Below are positions 52,903-61,251 of a stretch of 64,000 nucleotides of DNA, one piece after another; positions within the stretch are counted from its first letter, which is position 1, and every line of letters begins with the position of its first letter. This DNA comes from Streptomyces bungoensis. Its GTDB lineage: Bacteria > Actinomycetota > Actinomycetes > Streptomycetales > Streptomycetaceae. The DNA is taken from positions 898,184 to 962,183 of the forward strand of contig NZ_KQ948851.1 of assembly GCF_001514215.1 (NCBI RefSeq), read 5' to 3'. A program made the position numbers and the translations under genes. The notes beneath the pieces are model-generated. The model was not told the origin of the DNA, ran no database searches, and saw nothing but the letters and a program-made list of their open reading frames with translations.

Positions 52903-53739
52903 TCAGGCCAGGTCGAACGCCGCCGGGTCCGGGCCCAGGCGCCGGTCCTCGTTCAGGGCGCTGATCGCCGCGAGGTCCTCGTCGTCCAGGTGGAAGTCGA
53001 ACACCGCGATGTTCTCCTTGATCCGCGACGGCGTCACGGACTTCGGGATCACGACGTTGCCGAGCTGGATGTGCCAGCGCAGCACGACCTGCGCCGGAGT
53101 GCGGCCGTGCTTGCGCGCGATGGCGACGATCGCCGGCACCTCCAGCAGGCCCTTGCCCTGGCCGAGCGGCGACCAGGCCTCCGTGGCGATGCCCTGCTCG
53201 GCGTGGAACTCCCGCGCCTCGCGCTGCTGCAGGTGCGGGTGCAGCTCGATCTGGTTGACCGCCGGGATCACCGACGTCTCCGCGATCAGCCGGCGCAGGT
53301 GCTCGGGCAGGAAGTTGGACACGCCGATGGCCTTCGCGCGGCCGTCGGCGTACAGCTTCTCGAACGCCCGGTAGGTGTCGAGGTACGTGTCCCGGGACGG
53401 CAGCGGCCAGTGGATCAGGTACAGATCCACGTAGTCCAGGCCCAGCTTCTCCAGCGACGCGTCGAACGCGCGCAGCGTGGAGTCGTACCCCTGGTCGCTG
53501 TTCCAGAGCTTGGTGGTGACGAAGATGTCCTCACGGGGCAGGCCGGAGGCGGCGAGGGCCTTGCCGGTGCCCTTCTCGTTGCCGTAGATCGCCGCTGTGT
53601 CGATGCTGCGGTACCCGGCCTCGAGCGCCGTGCCGACGGCCCGCTCGGCCTCGTCGTCCGGCACCTGCCAGACGCCGAAGCCCAGCTGGGGCATCTCGAC
53701 GCCGTTGTTGAGGATGATCGGGGGGACCTTGCTGCTCAC
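52903..53739 (-). CDS. Aldo/keto reductase
   Basis: This 278-residue enzyme has the AKR tetrad: Asp and Tyr in YRSIDTAAIYGNEKGTG, Lys in FVTTKLWNSD and His in DLYLIHWPLPSRDTYL. NADPH-binding IPKSVTPSRIKENIAVFDF follows. It resembles the 2,5-diketo-gluconate-reductase group. GTG 53739 is behind AAGGATCAACGAGCTC. Substrate unknown. Confidence 0.92.
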   Translation of the reverse strand: MSSKVPPIILNNGVEMPQLGFGVWQVPDDEAERAVGTALEAGYRSIDTAAIYGNEKGTGKALAASGLPREDIFVTTKLWNSDQGYDSTLRAFDASLEKLGLDYVDLYLIHWPLPSRDTYLDTYRAFEKLYADGRAKAIGVSNFLPEHLRRLIAETSVIPAVNQIELHPHLQQREAREFHAEQGIATEAWSPLGQGKGLLEVPAIVAIARKHGRTPAQVVLRWHIQLGNVVIPKSVTPSRIKENIAVFDFHLDDEDLAAISALNEDRRLGPDPAAFDLA

Positions 53740-53863
53740 GAGCTCGTTGATCCTTCGGTTGTGGACAGGTCGTTTCCATCGTCAACGATCAGACGCCGCG
53801 ATGCATTCCTGACCCACCGGCACCACCGAATCCGCACGGACCGTTGACCGCCCCGGAGCCGGT

Positions 53864-55690
53864 TCAGGCCCGGTACAGGGCCTCGACCTCCGTCTCGTAC
53901 GCCTTCTCGATCGCCTTGCGCTTCAGCTTCAGCGAGGGCGTCAGCAGGCCGTGCTCCTCGGTGAACGGCTGCGCCAGGATCCGGAAGGTGCGGATCGACT
54001 CGGCCTGGGAGACCAGGGTGTTCGCGGCGACGACCGCCCGCCGCACCTCCGTCTCCAGGTCCGCGTCGCGCACCAGCTGCGCCGGGCTCAGCCGGGGCTT
54101 GCCGCGCATCTGCAGCCAGTGCTCCACGGCCTCCTGGTCGAGGGTGACCAGGGCGGCTATGTAGGGGCGGTCGTTGCCGACGACGATGCACTGGTTGACC
54201 AGCGGATGGTCGCGGACCCGCTCCTCCAGCACGCCCGGGGAGACGCTCTTGCCGCCGGAGGTCACCAGGATCTCCTTCTTGCGGCCGGTGATCGTCAGAT
54301 AGCCGTCCTCGTCGAGGGAGCCGAGGTCGCCGGTGGCCAGCCAGCCGTCGTGCAGGCTCGCGTCGGTGGCCTTCTGGTTGTTCAGGTAGCCCTGGAAGAC
54401 GTTCCCGCCGTGCAGCCAGACCTCCCCGTCGTCCGCGATGTGCACGGTGGTGCCGGGGATGGCCTGGCCGACGGTGCCGTAGCGGGTGCGCTCGGGCGGG
54501 TTGGCGGTCGCCGCGGCCGTCGACTCGGTCAGGCCGTAGCCCTCGTAGATCTGCACGCCCGCGCCCGCGAAGAACAGCCCCAGCCGGCGGTCCATCCCCG
54601 AGCCGCCGGACATCGCGTTGCGGATCCGGCCGCCCATCGCCGCGCGCACCTTGGAGTACACGAGCTTGTCGAACAGCTGGTGCTGCATGCGCAGCCCCGC
54701 CGACGGGCCGGGCCCGGTGCCCCAGGCCTTCGCCTCCACCGCCTCCGCGTACTTCACGGCGATGTCGACCGCCTTCTCGAACGGCCCCGACTTGCCCTCC
54801 TTCTCCGCCTTGCGCCGGGAGGCGTTGAACACCTTCTCGAAGATGTACGGCACGGCGAGGATGAAGGTCGGCTTGAACGCCTGCAGGTCGGGCAGCAGGG
54901 CGGCGGCGTTCAGCTGCGGCTGGTGGCCGAGGCGGACCCTGCCGCGGATCGTGGCGACCTCCACCATCCGCCCGAAGACGTGGGCGAGCGGCAGGAACAG
55001 CAGGGTGGACGCCTCGTCGCCCTTCTTGGAGTGGAACACCGGCTCCCAGCGCCCCACCACGCTGTCCGCCTCGACCATGAAGTTCGCGTGGGAGAGCACG
55101 CAGCCCTTGGGGCGGCCCGTGGTGCCCGAGGTGTAGATGATCGTGGCGACCGAGTCGGGCGTGACCGCCTGCCGGTGCCGGTGCACCACGTCGTCGTCCA
55201 GGTGCGCCCCCGCGTCGTAGAGCTCCTGCAGGCAGCCCTCGTCCAGCTGCCAGAGCCGGCGCAGCCGGGGCAGCCGGTCGATGACGGTGGCGATGGTCAT
55301 CGCGTGGTCCTCGTGCTCCACGACCGCCGCCGTGACCTCGGCGTCGTACAGCATCCAGAAGCACTGCTCGGCCGACGACGTGGGGTAGACGGGGACGACC
55401 TGGGCGCCGATCGTCCACAGCGCGAAGTCGAACAGGGTCCACTCGTAGCGGGTGCGGGACATGATCGCGACCCGGTCGCCGAAGCGCACGCCCTGGGCGA
55501 GCAGTCCCTTGGCCAGGGCGAGGACCTCGTCGCGGAACTCGGCTGAGGTCACGTCCCGCCACTGGCCGGCGGCGTCCTTGCGGCCGAGGGCGACGTGCAG
55601 CGGGTCGGTCCGGGCATGCTCGAACACGACGTCTGCCAGACCGCCGACCGGCGGCGCCGACGCCAACGGCGGGGTGGTGAACTCGCGCAA
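53864..55690 (-). CDS. Long-chain acyl-CoA synthetase (AMP-binding, FadD-like)
   Basis: This 608-residue adenylate-forming enzyme has TIIYTSGTTGRPKGCVLSHA, LFLPLAHVFGRMVEVAT, YEGYGLTESTAAATANPP and LATGDLGSLDEDGYLTITGR with GRKKEILVTSGGKSVSP. It activates fatty acids for beta-oxidation or lipid synthesis. I start it at TTG 55690 (REFTTPPLASAPPVGGLADV), behind GGGAGCCAGG; a longer frame to 55858 lacks a ribosome site. A TetR-type palindrome lies upstream. Confidence 0.9.
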   Translation of the reverse strand: MREFTTPPLASAPPVGGLADVVFEHARTDPLHVALGRKDAAGQWRDVTSAEFRDEVLALAKGLLAQGVRFGDRVAIMSRTRYEWTLFDFALWTIGAQVVPVYPTSSAEQCFWMLYDAEVTAAVVEHEDHAMTIATVIDRLPRLRRLWQLDEGCLQELYDAGAHLDDDVVHRHRQAVTPDSVATIIYTSGTTGRPKGCVLSHANFMVEADSVVGRWEPVFHSKKGDEASTLLFLPLAHVFGRMVEVATIRGRVRLGHQPQLNAAALLPDLQAFKPTFILAVPYIFEKVFNASRRKAEKEGKSGPFEKAVDIAVKYAEAVEAKAWGTGPGPSAGLRMQHQLFDKLVYSKVRAAMGGRIRNAMSGGSGMDRRLGLFFAGAGVQIYEGYGLTESTAAATANPPERTRYGTVGQAIPGTTVHIADDGEVWLHGGNVFQGYLNNQKATDASLHDGWLATGDLGSLDEDGYLTITGRKKEILVTSGGKSVSPGVLEERVRDHPLVNQCIVVGNDRPYIAALVTLDQEAVEHWLQMRGKPRLSPAQLVRDADLETEVRRAVVAANTLVSQAESIRTFRILAQPFTEEHGLLTPSLKLKRKAIEKAYETEVEALYRA

Positions 55691-55860
55691 AACCTGGCTC
55701 CCGATCCTCGCTGCTTGGTCAGGCCCCTCATGCTCGGCAGCGCCGTGAAAGCTACCCCACCCGTCAGCCGGGCGGGAGGGGTACGGAAACCGAGCAAAAC
55801 TCACGTTCTTCCCGCACGACGACCGGAAAATGCCCGCACATGGGGAAGGGCCGGACACAA

Positions 55861-55876
55861 TACTGACGGGTCAGTA
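55861..55876. promoter_or_regulatory. TetR-type palindrome upstream of the acyl-CoA synthetase gene
   Basis: TACTGACGGGTCAGTA consists of perfect 7-bp arms around GG, located in the 257-bp gap before the acyl-CoA synthetase gene. It resembles operators of fatty-acid-responsive TetR repressors. No TetR gene is present here. Confidence 0.6.
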
Positions 55877-55947
55877 AGTTTCGGTCCCGTAATCTCCACC
55901 GAATCTGTACGCGCCGATTACCGGGCGCGACGCACCGGATACGGAGG

Positions 55948-56817
55948 TCAGGCGCCCGGGCGGCGCAGCCGCTCCCCGCCCGCCAGGACGGCCGTCGCCA
56001 GCGCGTGGGCGGCGGCCTGTGCCGCGGCCGGCCGGTGCCCGTGGACGAGCACGAAGTCCACCTTGCCCAGCTCCGGCAGGCCGGCCCGGTCCGGCAGCCG
56101 GACCAGGCCCGGGGGGATCAGCCGGCGGGAGTGCGCCATGACCCCGAGGCCGGCCCGGGCGGCGGCGACGAGGCCGTTGAGGCTGCCGCTCGTGCACACG
56201 ATCCGCCAGTCCCGCCCCTGGGCCTCCAGGGCCTCCAGCGCGCGGGCGCGGGTGATGCCGGGCGGGGGGTACACGATCAGCGGGACCGGGCGGCCGGCCC
56301 GCAGGCGCAGCTGCTCGGAGCCGATCCACACCAGGTCGTCGCGCCACACCAGCTCACCGCGCGGATCCTGCGGGCGCCGCTTGGCCAGCACCAGGTCGAG
56401 CTTCCCGGCCGCCAGCTGCTCGTGCAGGGTGCCCGACAGCTCCACGGTCAGCTCCAGGTCCACCTCGGGATGGTCGTGGCGGAAGCCCTCCAGGATCTCC
56501 GGCAGGCGGGTGAGGACGAAGTCCTCCGAGGCGCCGAAGCGCAGCCGGCCCCGCACCCGGGTGCCGGTGAAGAACGCCGTCGCCTGCTCCTGCACCGCCA
56601 GCAGCCGGCGCGCGAAGCCCAGCATGGCCTCGCCGTCCTCGGTCAGCTCCACCGAGTGCGTGTCGCGGGAGAACAGCCGGCGGCCGGTGGCGTCCTCCAG
56701 CCGGCGCACGTGCTGGCTGACGGTGGACTGGCGCAGGCCCAGCCGCCGGGCGGCCTGCGTGAAGCTCAGCGTCTGCGCCACCGCCAGGAACGTGCGCAGG
56801 TGGGTGGGGTCGTACAC
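55948..56817 (-). CDS. LysR-family transcriptional regulator
   Basis: This 289-residue regulator has the LysR winged HTH (YDPTHLRTFLAVAQTLSFTQ, AARRLGLRQSTVSQHVRRLE) and a co-inducer domain (GRLRFGASEDFVLTRLPEIL, LVAAARAGLGVMAHSRRLIP). It starts at GTG 56817 and is divergent from a bile-acid-symporter-type gene with 87 bp between. It probably controls that gene, as is common for divergent LysR pairs. Confidence 0.9.
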   Translation of the reverse strand: MYDPTHLRTFLAVAQTLSFTQAARRLGLRQSTVSQHVRRLEDATGRRLFSRDTHSVELTEDGEAMLGFARRLLAVQEQATAFFTGTRVRGRLRFGASEDFVLTRLPEILEGFRHDHPEVDLELTVELSGTLHEQLAAGKLDLVLAKRRPQDPRGELVWRDDLVWIGSEQLRLRAGRPVPLIVYPPPGITRARALEALEAQGRDWRIVCTSGSLNGLVAAARAGLGVMAHSRRLIPPGLVRLPDRAGLPELGKVDFVLVHGHRPAAAQAAAHALATAVLAGGERLRRPGA

Positions 56818-56904
56818 GACGGCAGCCTACCGCGTGGCCATCGCGAAACGTGATGACAGTCAGAGTGGTATGGCGGATTCCCGATCAGTCGCCCCAGGAG
56901 GACG

Positions 56905-58023
56905 ATGGACCTTCCGGGCCCGGACCCGACTCCCGCACCCGACCCGCCGGTCCCGCCCCCGTACCCGACGGACAGCATGTGGAGCACCGTGAAACGCCTG
57001 CAGTGGCCGAGCTGGATGCCGATCGACCCGTACATCGTGCTGCTGGTCGCCACGGTGGGCCTCGCCGCGCTCCTCCCGGCCCACGGCACCGGCGCCCAGG
57101 TGGCCTCCGGGGCGTCCACCGCCGCGATCGCGCTGCTGTTCTTCCTCTACGGCGCCCGGCTCTCCACCCGTGAGGCGCTGGACGGCCTGCGCCACTGGCG
57201 CCTGCACATCACCGTGCTGGCCTGCACCTTCGTCGTCTTCCCGCTGCTCGGGCTGGCCGCCCGCGCACTGGTGCCGGTGCTGCTGACCCAGCCCCTGTAC
57301 CAGGGCCTGCTCTTCCTGACCCTGGTGCCGTCCACGATCCAGTCGTCGATCGCCTTCACCTCGATCGCCCGCGGAAACGTGCCCGCCGCCATCTGCGCGG
57401 GCTCGTTCTCCTCCCTCGTCGGCATCGTCGTCACCCCGCTGCTGGCGGCCGGCCTGCTCGGCAGCAGCGGCGGCGGGTTCTCCGCCGACTCGCTCGTGAA
57501 GATCGTGCTGCAGCTGCTGGTGCCGTTCCTGGCCGGGCAGCTGCTGCGCCGCTGGATCGGGGGCTTCGTCGCCCGGCACCGCACGGTCCTCGGCCTGGTC
57601 GACCGCGGCTCCATCCTGCTGGTCGTCTACACCGCGTTCAGCGAGGGCGTGACCCAGGGCATCTGGCACCAGGTCAGCGCCGTCCGGATGGGCGGTCTGC
57701 TCGTCGTCGAGGCCGCCGTGCTGGCCGTGATGCTCACCCTGACCTGGTACGGCGGCAGGGCGCTCGGCTTCGGCCGGGAGGACCGGATCGCCCTTCAGTT
57801 CGCCGGGTCCAAGAAGTCCCTGGCCTCCGGTCTGCCCATGGCGAGCGTCCTGTTCGGCGCCCATGCCTCCCTCGCCGTGCTGCCGCTGATGCTCTTCCAC
57901 CAGATGCAGCTCATGGTGTGCGCGGTCATCGCCAAGCGGCGCGCCCGCGACCCGGAGACGGACCCGGGGCGATCAGCCCCGGACGCGGTCCCGGGGCAGC
58001 CGGAGCACGGGGTCCTTCGCTGA
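56905..58023 (+). CDS. Bile acid:sodium symporter family (SBF-like) transporter
   Basis: This 372-residue membrane protein has about nine or ten hydrophobic segments, e.g. YIVLLVATVGLAALLPAHGT, IALLFFLYGARLSTREALDG and QSSIAFTSIARGNVPAAICA. LQFAGSKKSLASGLPMASVL has the conserved motif of PF13593/SBF-like transporters. The first 24 residues are Pro-rich and polar. The C-terminus is a polar tail. It takes up or exports an unknown organic anion. ATG 56905 follows GGAGGACG. Confidence 0.85.
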   Translation: MDLPGPDPTPAPDPPVPPPYPTDSMWSTVKRLQWPSWMPIDPYIVLLVATVGLAALLPAHGTGAQVASGASTAAIALLFFLYGARLSTREALDGLRHWRLHITVLACTFVVFPLLGLAARALVPVLLTQPLYQGLLFLTLVPSTIQSSIAFTSIARGNVPAAICAGSFSSLVGIVVTPLLAAGLLGSSGGGFSADSLVKIVLQLLVPFLAGQLLRRWIGGFVARHRTVLGLVDRGSILLVVYTAFSEGVTQGIWHQVSAVRMGGLLVVEAAVLAVMLTLTWYGGRALGFGREDRIALQFAGSKKSLASGLPMASVLFGAHASLAVLPLMLFHQMQLMVCAVIAKRRARDPETDPGRSAPDAVPGQPEHGVLR

Positions 58024-58036
58024 CGGCCGCGCGGGC

Positions 58037-58204
58037 CTACGGGCGCAGGACGACCGTGCCGAGGTTGCGCCGGGCGGTGATCACCTCGTGCGCCGCCGCC
58101 GCGTCCTCCAGCGCGAACTCGCCGTGCACCGCGGGCCTCAGGACGCCGTCGGCGAACAGCCGCCACAGCTCCTGCCGCCGGCGCTCGTACAGCTCCGGCC
58201 GGTT
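58037..58204 (-). pseudogene. C-terminal remnant of a quinone oxidoreductase/zinc-type dehydrogenase
   Basis: On the minus strand ELYERRRQELWRLFADGVLR, PAVHGEFALEDAAAAHEVIT and ARRNLGTVVLRP end at TAG 58037. These are the last 55 or so residues of an NADPH:quinone reductase-type dehydrogenase. The remainder, including the NAD-binding domain, is missing. The sequence turns at about 58203 into the tail of a plus-strand MarR-type gene. Confidence 0.7.
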
Positions 58205-58286
58205 CCGGGTGCTCGCCCCCCTGTCGGCGGCCGAACGCGAGCAGTTCATGGACCTGTTGATCCGGATTTCCGGCACGGACGGCTGA
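58203..58286 (+). pseudogene. C-terminal remnant of a MarR-type regulator
   Basis: VLAPLSAAEREQFMDLLIRI followed by SGTDG and TGA 58284-58286 matches the last helix of MarR regulators. The DNA-binding part is absent. The remnant abuts the dehydrogenase remnant on the other strand, and the isochorismatase-like gene follows after 19 bp. Confidence 0.6.
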
Positions 58287-58305
58287 CGGCGGTTAACGTT
58301 CCGTC

Positions 58306-58833
58306 ATGACCGCAGCTCCCGTGCTCGATCCGCAGCGCACCGCACTCGTCCTCGTCGACCTGATGGACCGCATCGTCGCGCTGCCCCTGGAACCCCGCAA
58401 AGGCACCGACGTGCTCTCCGCAGCCCAGGAACTGGCGGCGGCCTTCCGCTCCGCCGGCGCGCTCGTCGTGCTGATCCGGGTCGAACGCCCCTCGGCCGCC
58501 GAACAGCCGCCCGGCAGCGCCCTGGTCGCGGGTCTGCGCAGGGACGGCGACCTGGAGGTGGTCAAGCGGACCATCGGCGGCTTCCAGGGCACGGACCTCG
58601 ACGCGCGCCTGCGGGAGCGCGGCATCCGCACGCTGGTGTTCGGCGGGATCGCCACCAACCTCGGCGTCGAGTCCACCGCCCGCGCCGCCGCCGACCTCGG
58701 CTACGACCTGGTCTTCGCCGAGGACGCCATGGCCGCCTTCACCGCCGCCGAGCACGAGGCGTCGGTCCGCCTCGACTTCCCCCGGCTGGGCACCGTGACG
58801 AAGGCGGCGGACCTGGACTTCGCACACGGCTGA
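58306..58833 (+). CDS. Isochorismatase-family protein with Gly at the nucleophile site
   Basis: This 175-residue protein has the isochorismatase/cysteine-hydrolase fold: [11 protein letters not shown] (Asp18), [19 protein letters not shown] (Lys87) and [20 protein letters not shown]. The usual Cys of the Asp-Lys-Cys triad is Gly120, as in isochorismatases such as EntB or PhzD that cleave vinyl ethers without a Cys. It is therefore unlikely to be a Cys-dependent amidohydrolase. It follows the MarR remnant and may have lost its original regulator. Confidence 0.82.
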   Translation: MTAAPVLDPQRTALVLVDLMDRIVALPLEPRKGTDVLSAAQELAAAFRSAGALVVLIRVERPSAAEQPPGSALVAGLRRDGDLEVVKRTIGGFQGTDLDARLRERGIRTLVFGGIATNLGVESTARAAADLGYDLVFAEDAMAAFTAAEHEASVRLDFPRLGTVTKAADLDFAHG

Positions 58834-58834
58834 G

Positions 58835-58859
58835 CCGCCGCCCGCCCGGCGGGCGGCGG
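58835..58859. terminator. GC palindrome between convergent genes
   Basis: CCGCCGCCCGCC and GGCGGGCGGCGG flank a single C directly after the isochorismatase-family stop, before the convergent fdhD. Confidence 0.55.
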
Positions 58860-58937
58860 AACACGGCGTGACCCCTTCACGGCGCGGGGGCCGTTCCCCG
58901 CCGGCGGGGGTCCCTCCGGCGTGCCGCGGGCCGCCGG

Positions 58938-59786
58938 TCAGCCCTGCGCGGCAGCGGCCCGCAGGGTGACGCGGTCCTCGCCCGCGTACACGTTCATCGA
59001 GCCGCCCCGCAGGAAGCCCACCAGGGTCAGCCCCGTCTCGGCGGCCAGGTCCACCGCCAGCGACGACGGCGCCGACACCGCGGCCAGCACCGGGATGCCC
59101 GCCATGACCGCCTTCTGCGCCAGCTCGAACGAAGCCCGCCCCGAGACCAGCAGGATCGTCCGGGACAGCGGCAGGTCGCCGTTCTGCAGCGCGCGCCCGA
59201 CCAGTTTGTCGACCGCGTTGTGCCGCCCCACGTCCTCCCGTATGTCCAGCAGCTCCCCGTCCTCGGTGAACAGGGCCGCCGCGTGCAGGCCGCCGGTCCG
59301 GTCGAACACCCGCTGGGCCTCCCTCAGCCGGTCGGGCAGGCCCGCCAGCAGTTCGGGCGTGACCCGGACCGGGGGCGTGTCGGCGATCGGCCAGCGGGCG
59401 GTCGTCCGCACGGCGTCCAGGCTGGCCTTGCCGCACAGCCCGCACGAGGAGGAGGTGTAGACGTTGCGCTCCAGGGTGAACTCGGGCAGCGCGACGCCGG
59501 GCGCGGTTCGCACGTCGACCACGTTGTAGGTGTTCGCCCCGTCCGCCGTCGCACCCGCGCAGTAGACGATGTTCATCAGGTCGGACGCCGCCGCCAGCAC
59601 CCCCTCGCTCACCAGGAACCCCGCCGCCAGCGCGAAGTCGTCCCCCGGCGTGCGCATCGTGATCGCGAGAGCCTTGCCGTTCAGCCGGATCTCCAGCGGT
59701 TCCTCGGCGACGAGCGTGTCCGGCCGGGTGGAGACCGACCCGTCCCGGATCCGGAGGACCTTGCGTCGTTCCGTGACTCGTCCCAT
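58938..59786 (-). CDS. fdhD: Formate dehydrogenase accessory sulfurtransferase FdhD
   Basis: This 282-residue protein passes sulfur to the molybdenum cofactor of formate dehydrogenase. It begins ERRKVLRIRDGSVSTRPDTL and has EPLEIRLNGKALAITMRTPG, the Cys loop SSSCGLCGKASLDAV and EDVGRHNAVDKLVGRALQNG. The length is normal. A remnant of a formate-dehydrogenase-like subunit sits immediately upstream on the same strand, so this fdhD may have lost its local partner and may serve another enzyme elsewhere. Confidence 0.93.
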   Translation of the reverse strand: MGRVTERRKVLRIRDGSVSTRPDTLVAEEPLEIRLNGKALAITMRTPGDDFALAAGFLVSEGVLAAASDLMNIVYCAGATADGANTYNVVDVRTAPGVALPEFTLERNVYTSSSCGLCGKASLDAVRTTARWPIADTPPVRVTPELLAGLPDRLREAQRVFDRTGGLHAAALFTEDGELLDIREDVGRHNAVDKLVGRALQNGDLPLSRTILLVSGRASFELAQKAVMAGIPVLAAVSAPSSLAVDLAAETGLTLVGFLRGGSMNVYAGEDRVTLRAAAAQG

Positions 59787-59793
59787 GTCCTGA

Positions 59794-60035
59794 TCAGCCC
59801 CGGTTCTGTACGTGCTGGTGGCCGAAACGGCCCTAGATGCAGAGGTTGCCGTGGGTCACCGGGCCGTCGTGCGGCGAGGTGACCCTGACGATCTCATTGT
59901 CCTGCACATGGAGCGTGACTTGCGGCCCATGCCGCAGTGGGCGCACACCGTGGTCGTCTCCGTCTGCCGGGACTCGTCCCAGGTACCCGCCGCACGCGTC
60001 TCCAACTCAGACCGGAACGACAGCGCGCCCGCCGG
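59794..60035 (-). pseudogene. Formate dehydrogenase (iron-sulfur region) remnant
   Basis: Minus-strand sequence reads AGALSFRSELETRAAGTWDE, then TTTVCAHCGMG, the start of a Cx2CGxGC iron-sulfur motif whose third Cys is Arg. After about a 1-bp loss it continues in the next frame as VTLHVQDNEIVRVTSPHDGP and VTHGNLCI. Then TAG stands where Lys is expected, followed by GRFGHQHVQNRG and TGA 59794-59796. Upstream parts are missing. It ends 7 bp before the fdhD start, as in an FDH-fdhD operon. It is a decayed formate dehydrogenase-type subunit. Confidence 0.72.
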
Positions 60036-60171
60036 GTGGCCGGCGCCGGCAAGGGTGCGGGAGCCGACAACTCGTACGCCGGTTTCCTGTGGCCTTGCCC
60101 GCCGCCGTACCCGCGAGTCACTGCTCAGACTGAGGGTCCCGCCACTCACGGAACACGAGGGGGACCCCGCC
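60036..60171. other. Non-coding region before the FabH-like gene
   Basis: Together with the formate dehydrogenase remnant this forms a 385-bp stretch without an intact gene. It should carry the FabH-like promoter; none is clear. Confidence 0.3.
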
Positions 60172-61119
60172 ATGAACGGCTCGCGCATCACCGCCGTCGG
60201 CCACTACCAGCCCGCCCGGGTGCTCACCAACGACGACCTGGCCGGCATGGTCGACACCAGCGACGCGTGGATCCGCAGCCGGGTGGGCATCCGGACCCGG
60301 CACCTCGCCGGCCCCGACGAACCCGTCGACGAACTGGCCGCGCACGCCGCCGCCAAGGCCCTCGCCGCAGCCGGCCTCGCCCCCGGCGACATCGACCTGG
60401 TGCTCGTCGCCACCTCCACCGCGATCGACCGCTCCCCGAACACCGCCGCCCGCGTCGCCGCCCGGCTCGGCATCCCGCAGCCGGCCGCCATGGACGTCAA
60501 CGTGGTCTGCGCCGGGTTCACCCACGCCCTCGCCACCGCCGACCACACGGTCCGGGCGGGCGCGGCCACCCGCGCGCTGGTCATCGGCGCCGACAAGATG
60601 TCCGAGGTCACCGACTGGACCGACCGCACCACCTGCGTCCTGGTCGGCGACGGGGCCGGGGCCGCCGTGGTCGAGGCCTGCCGGCCGGGCGAGGAGCCCG
60701 GCATCGGGCCGGTGCTGTGGGGGTCGGTGCCCCAGATGGGCAACGCCGTGCGCATCGAGGGCACGCCGCCCCGGTTCGCCCAGGAGGGGCAGAGCGTCTA
60801 CCGCTGGGCCACCACGCAGCTGCCGCCCATCGCCCGGCGCGCCTGCGAGAAGGCCGGCGTCGAGCCGGCCGACCTGGCCGCGGTCGTCCTGCACCAGGCC
60901 AACCTGCGCATCATCGAGCCGCTCGCCCACAAGATCGGCGCCGTCAACGCCGTGGTCGCGCGCGACGTCACCGAGTCCGGTAACACCTCCGCGGCCAGCA
61001 TCCCCCTCGCCCTGTCCAAGCTCCTGGAGCGCGGAGCGGTCCGCAGCGGCGACACGGCCCTGCTGTTCGGCTTCGGCGGCAACCTCTCCTACGCCGGGCA
61101 GGTCGTACGGTGCCCGTGA
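60172..61119 (+). CDS. Beta-ketoacyl-ACP synthase III-like (FabH family)
   Basis: This 315-residue ketosynthase has the FabH triad: Cys113 in MDVNVVCAGFTHALATAD, His in AVVLHQANLRIIEPLAHKIG and Asn in ESGNTSAASIPLALSKLLER. The C-terminal LLFGFGGNLSYAGQVV is conserved. It condenses an acyl-CoA with malonyl-ACP or a related acyl group. There is no ACP, fabD or fabF next to it, so it is not the housekeeping fab operon. ATG 60172 follows GAGGGGGACCCCGCC. Confidence 0.92.
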   Translation: MNGSRITAVGHYQPARVLTNDDLAGMVDTSDAWIRSRVGIRTRHLAGPDEPVDELAAHAAAKALAAAGLAPGDIDLVLVATSTAIDRSPNTAARVAARLGIPQPAAMDVNVVCAGFTHALATADHTVRAGAATRALVIGADKMSEVTDWTDRTTCVLVGDGAGAAVVEACRPGEEPGIGPVLWGSVPQMGNAVRIEGTPPRFAQEGQSVYRWATTQLPPIARRACEKAGVEPADLAAVVLHQANLRIIEPLAHKIGAVNAVVARDVTESGNTSAASIPLALSKLLERGAVRSGDTALLFGFGGNLSYAGQVVRCP

Positions 61120-61251
61120 CGCGACCCGGCGCCCGGATGTGACGCGGTAGACGCCCGCGCGCGGCCGGCGCGCGCCGCGGACTGCAGACGATGGACGGAT
61201 ACTGCCTCGTGCGTACCGCCCCGGTACCGCATGCCGAGGAGGGGGACCGCG

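Noticed and set aside
55691..55858. Longer start of the acyl-CoA synthetase at ATG 55858
   Set aside because: The extra 56 residues are not like the family N-terminus and lack a ribosome site; TTG 55690 has both.
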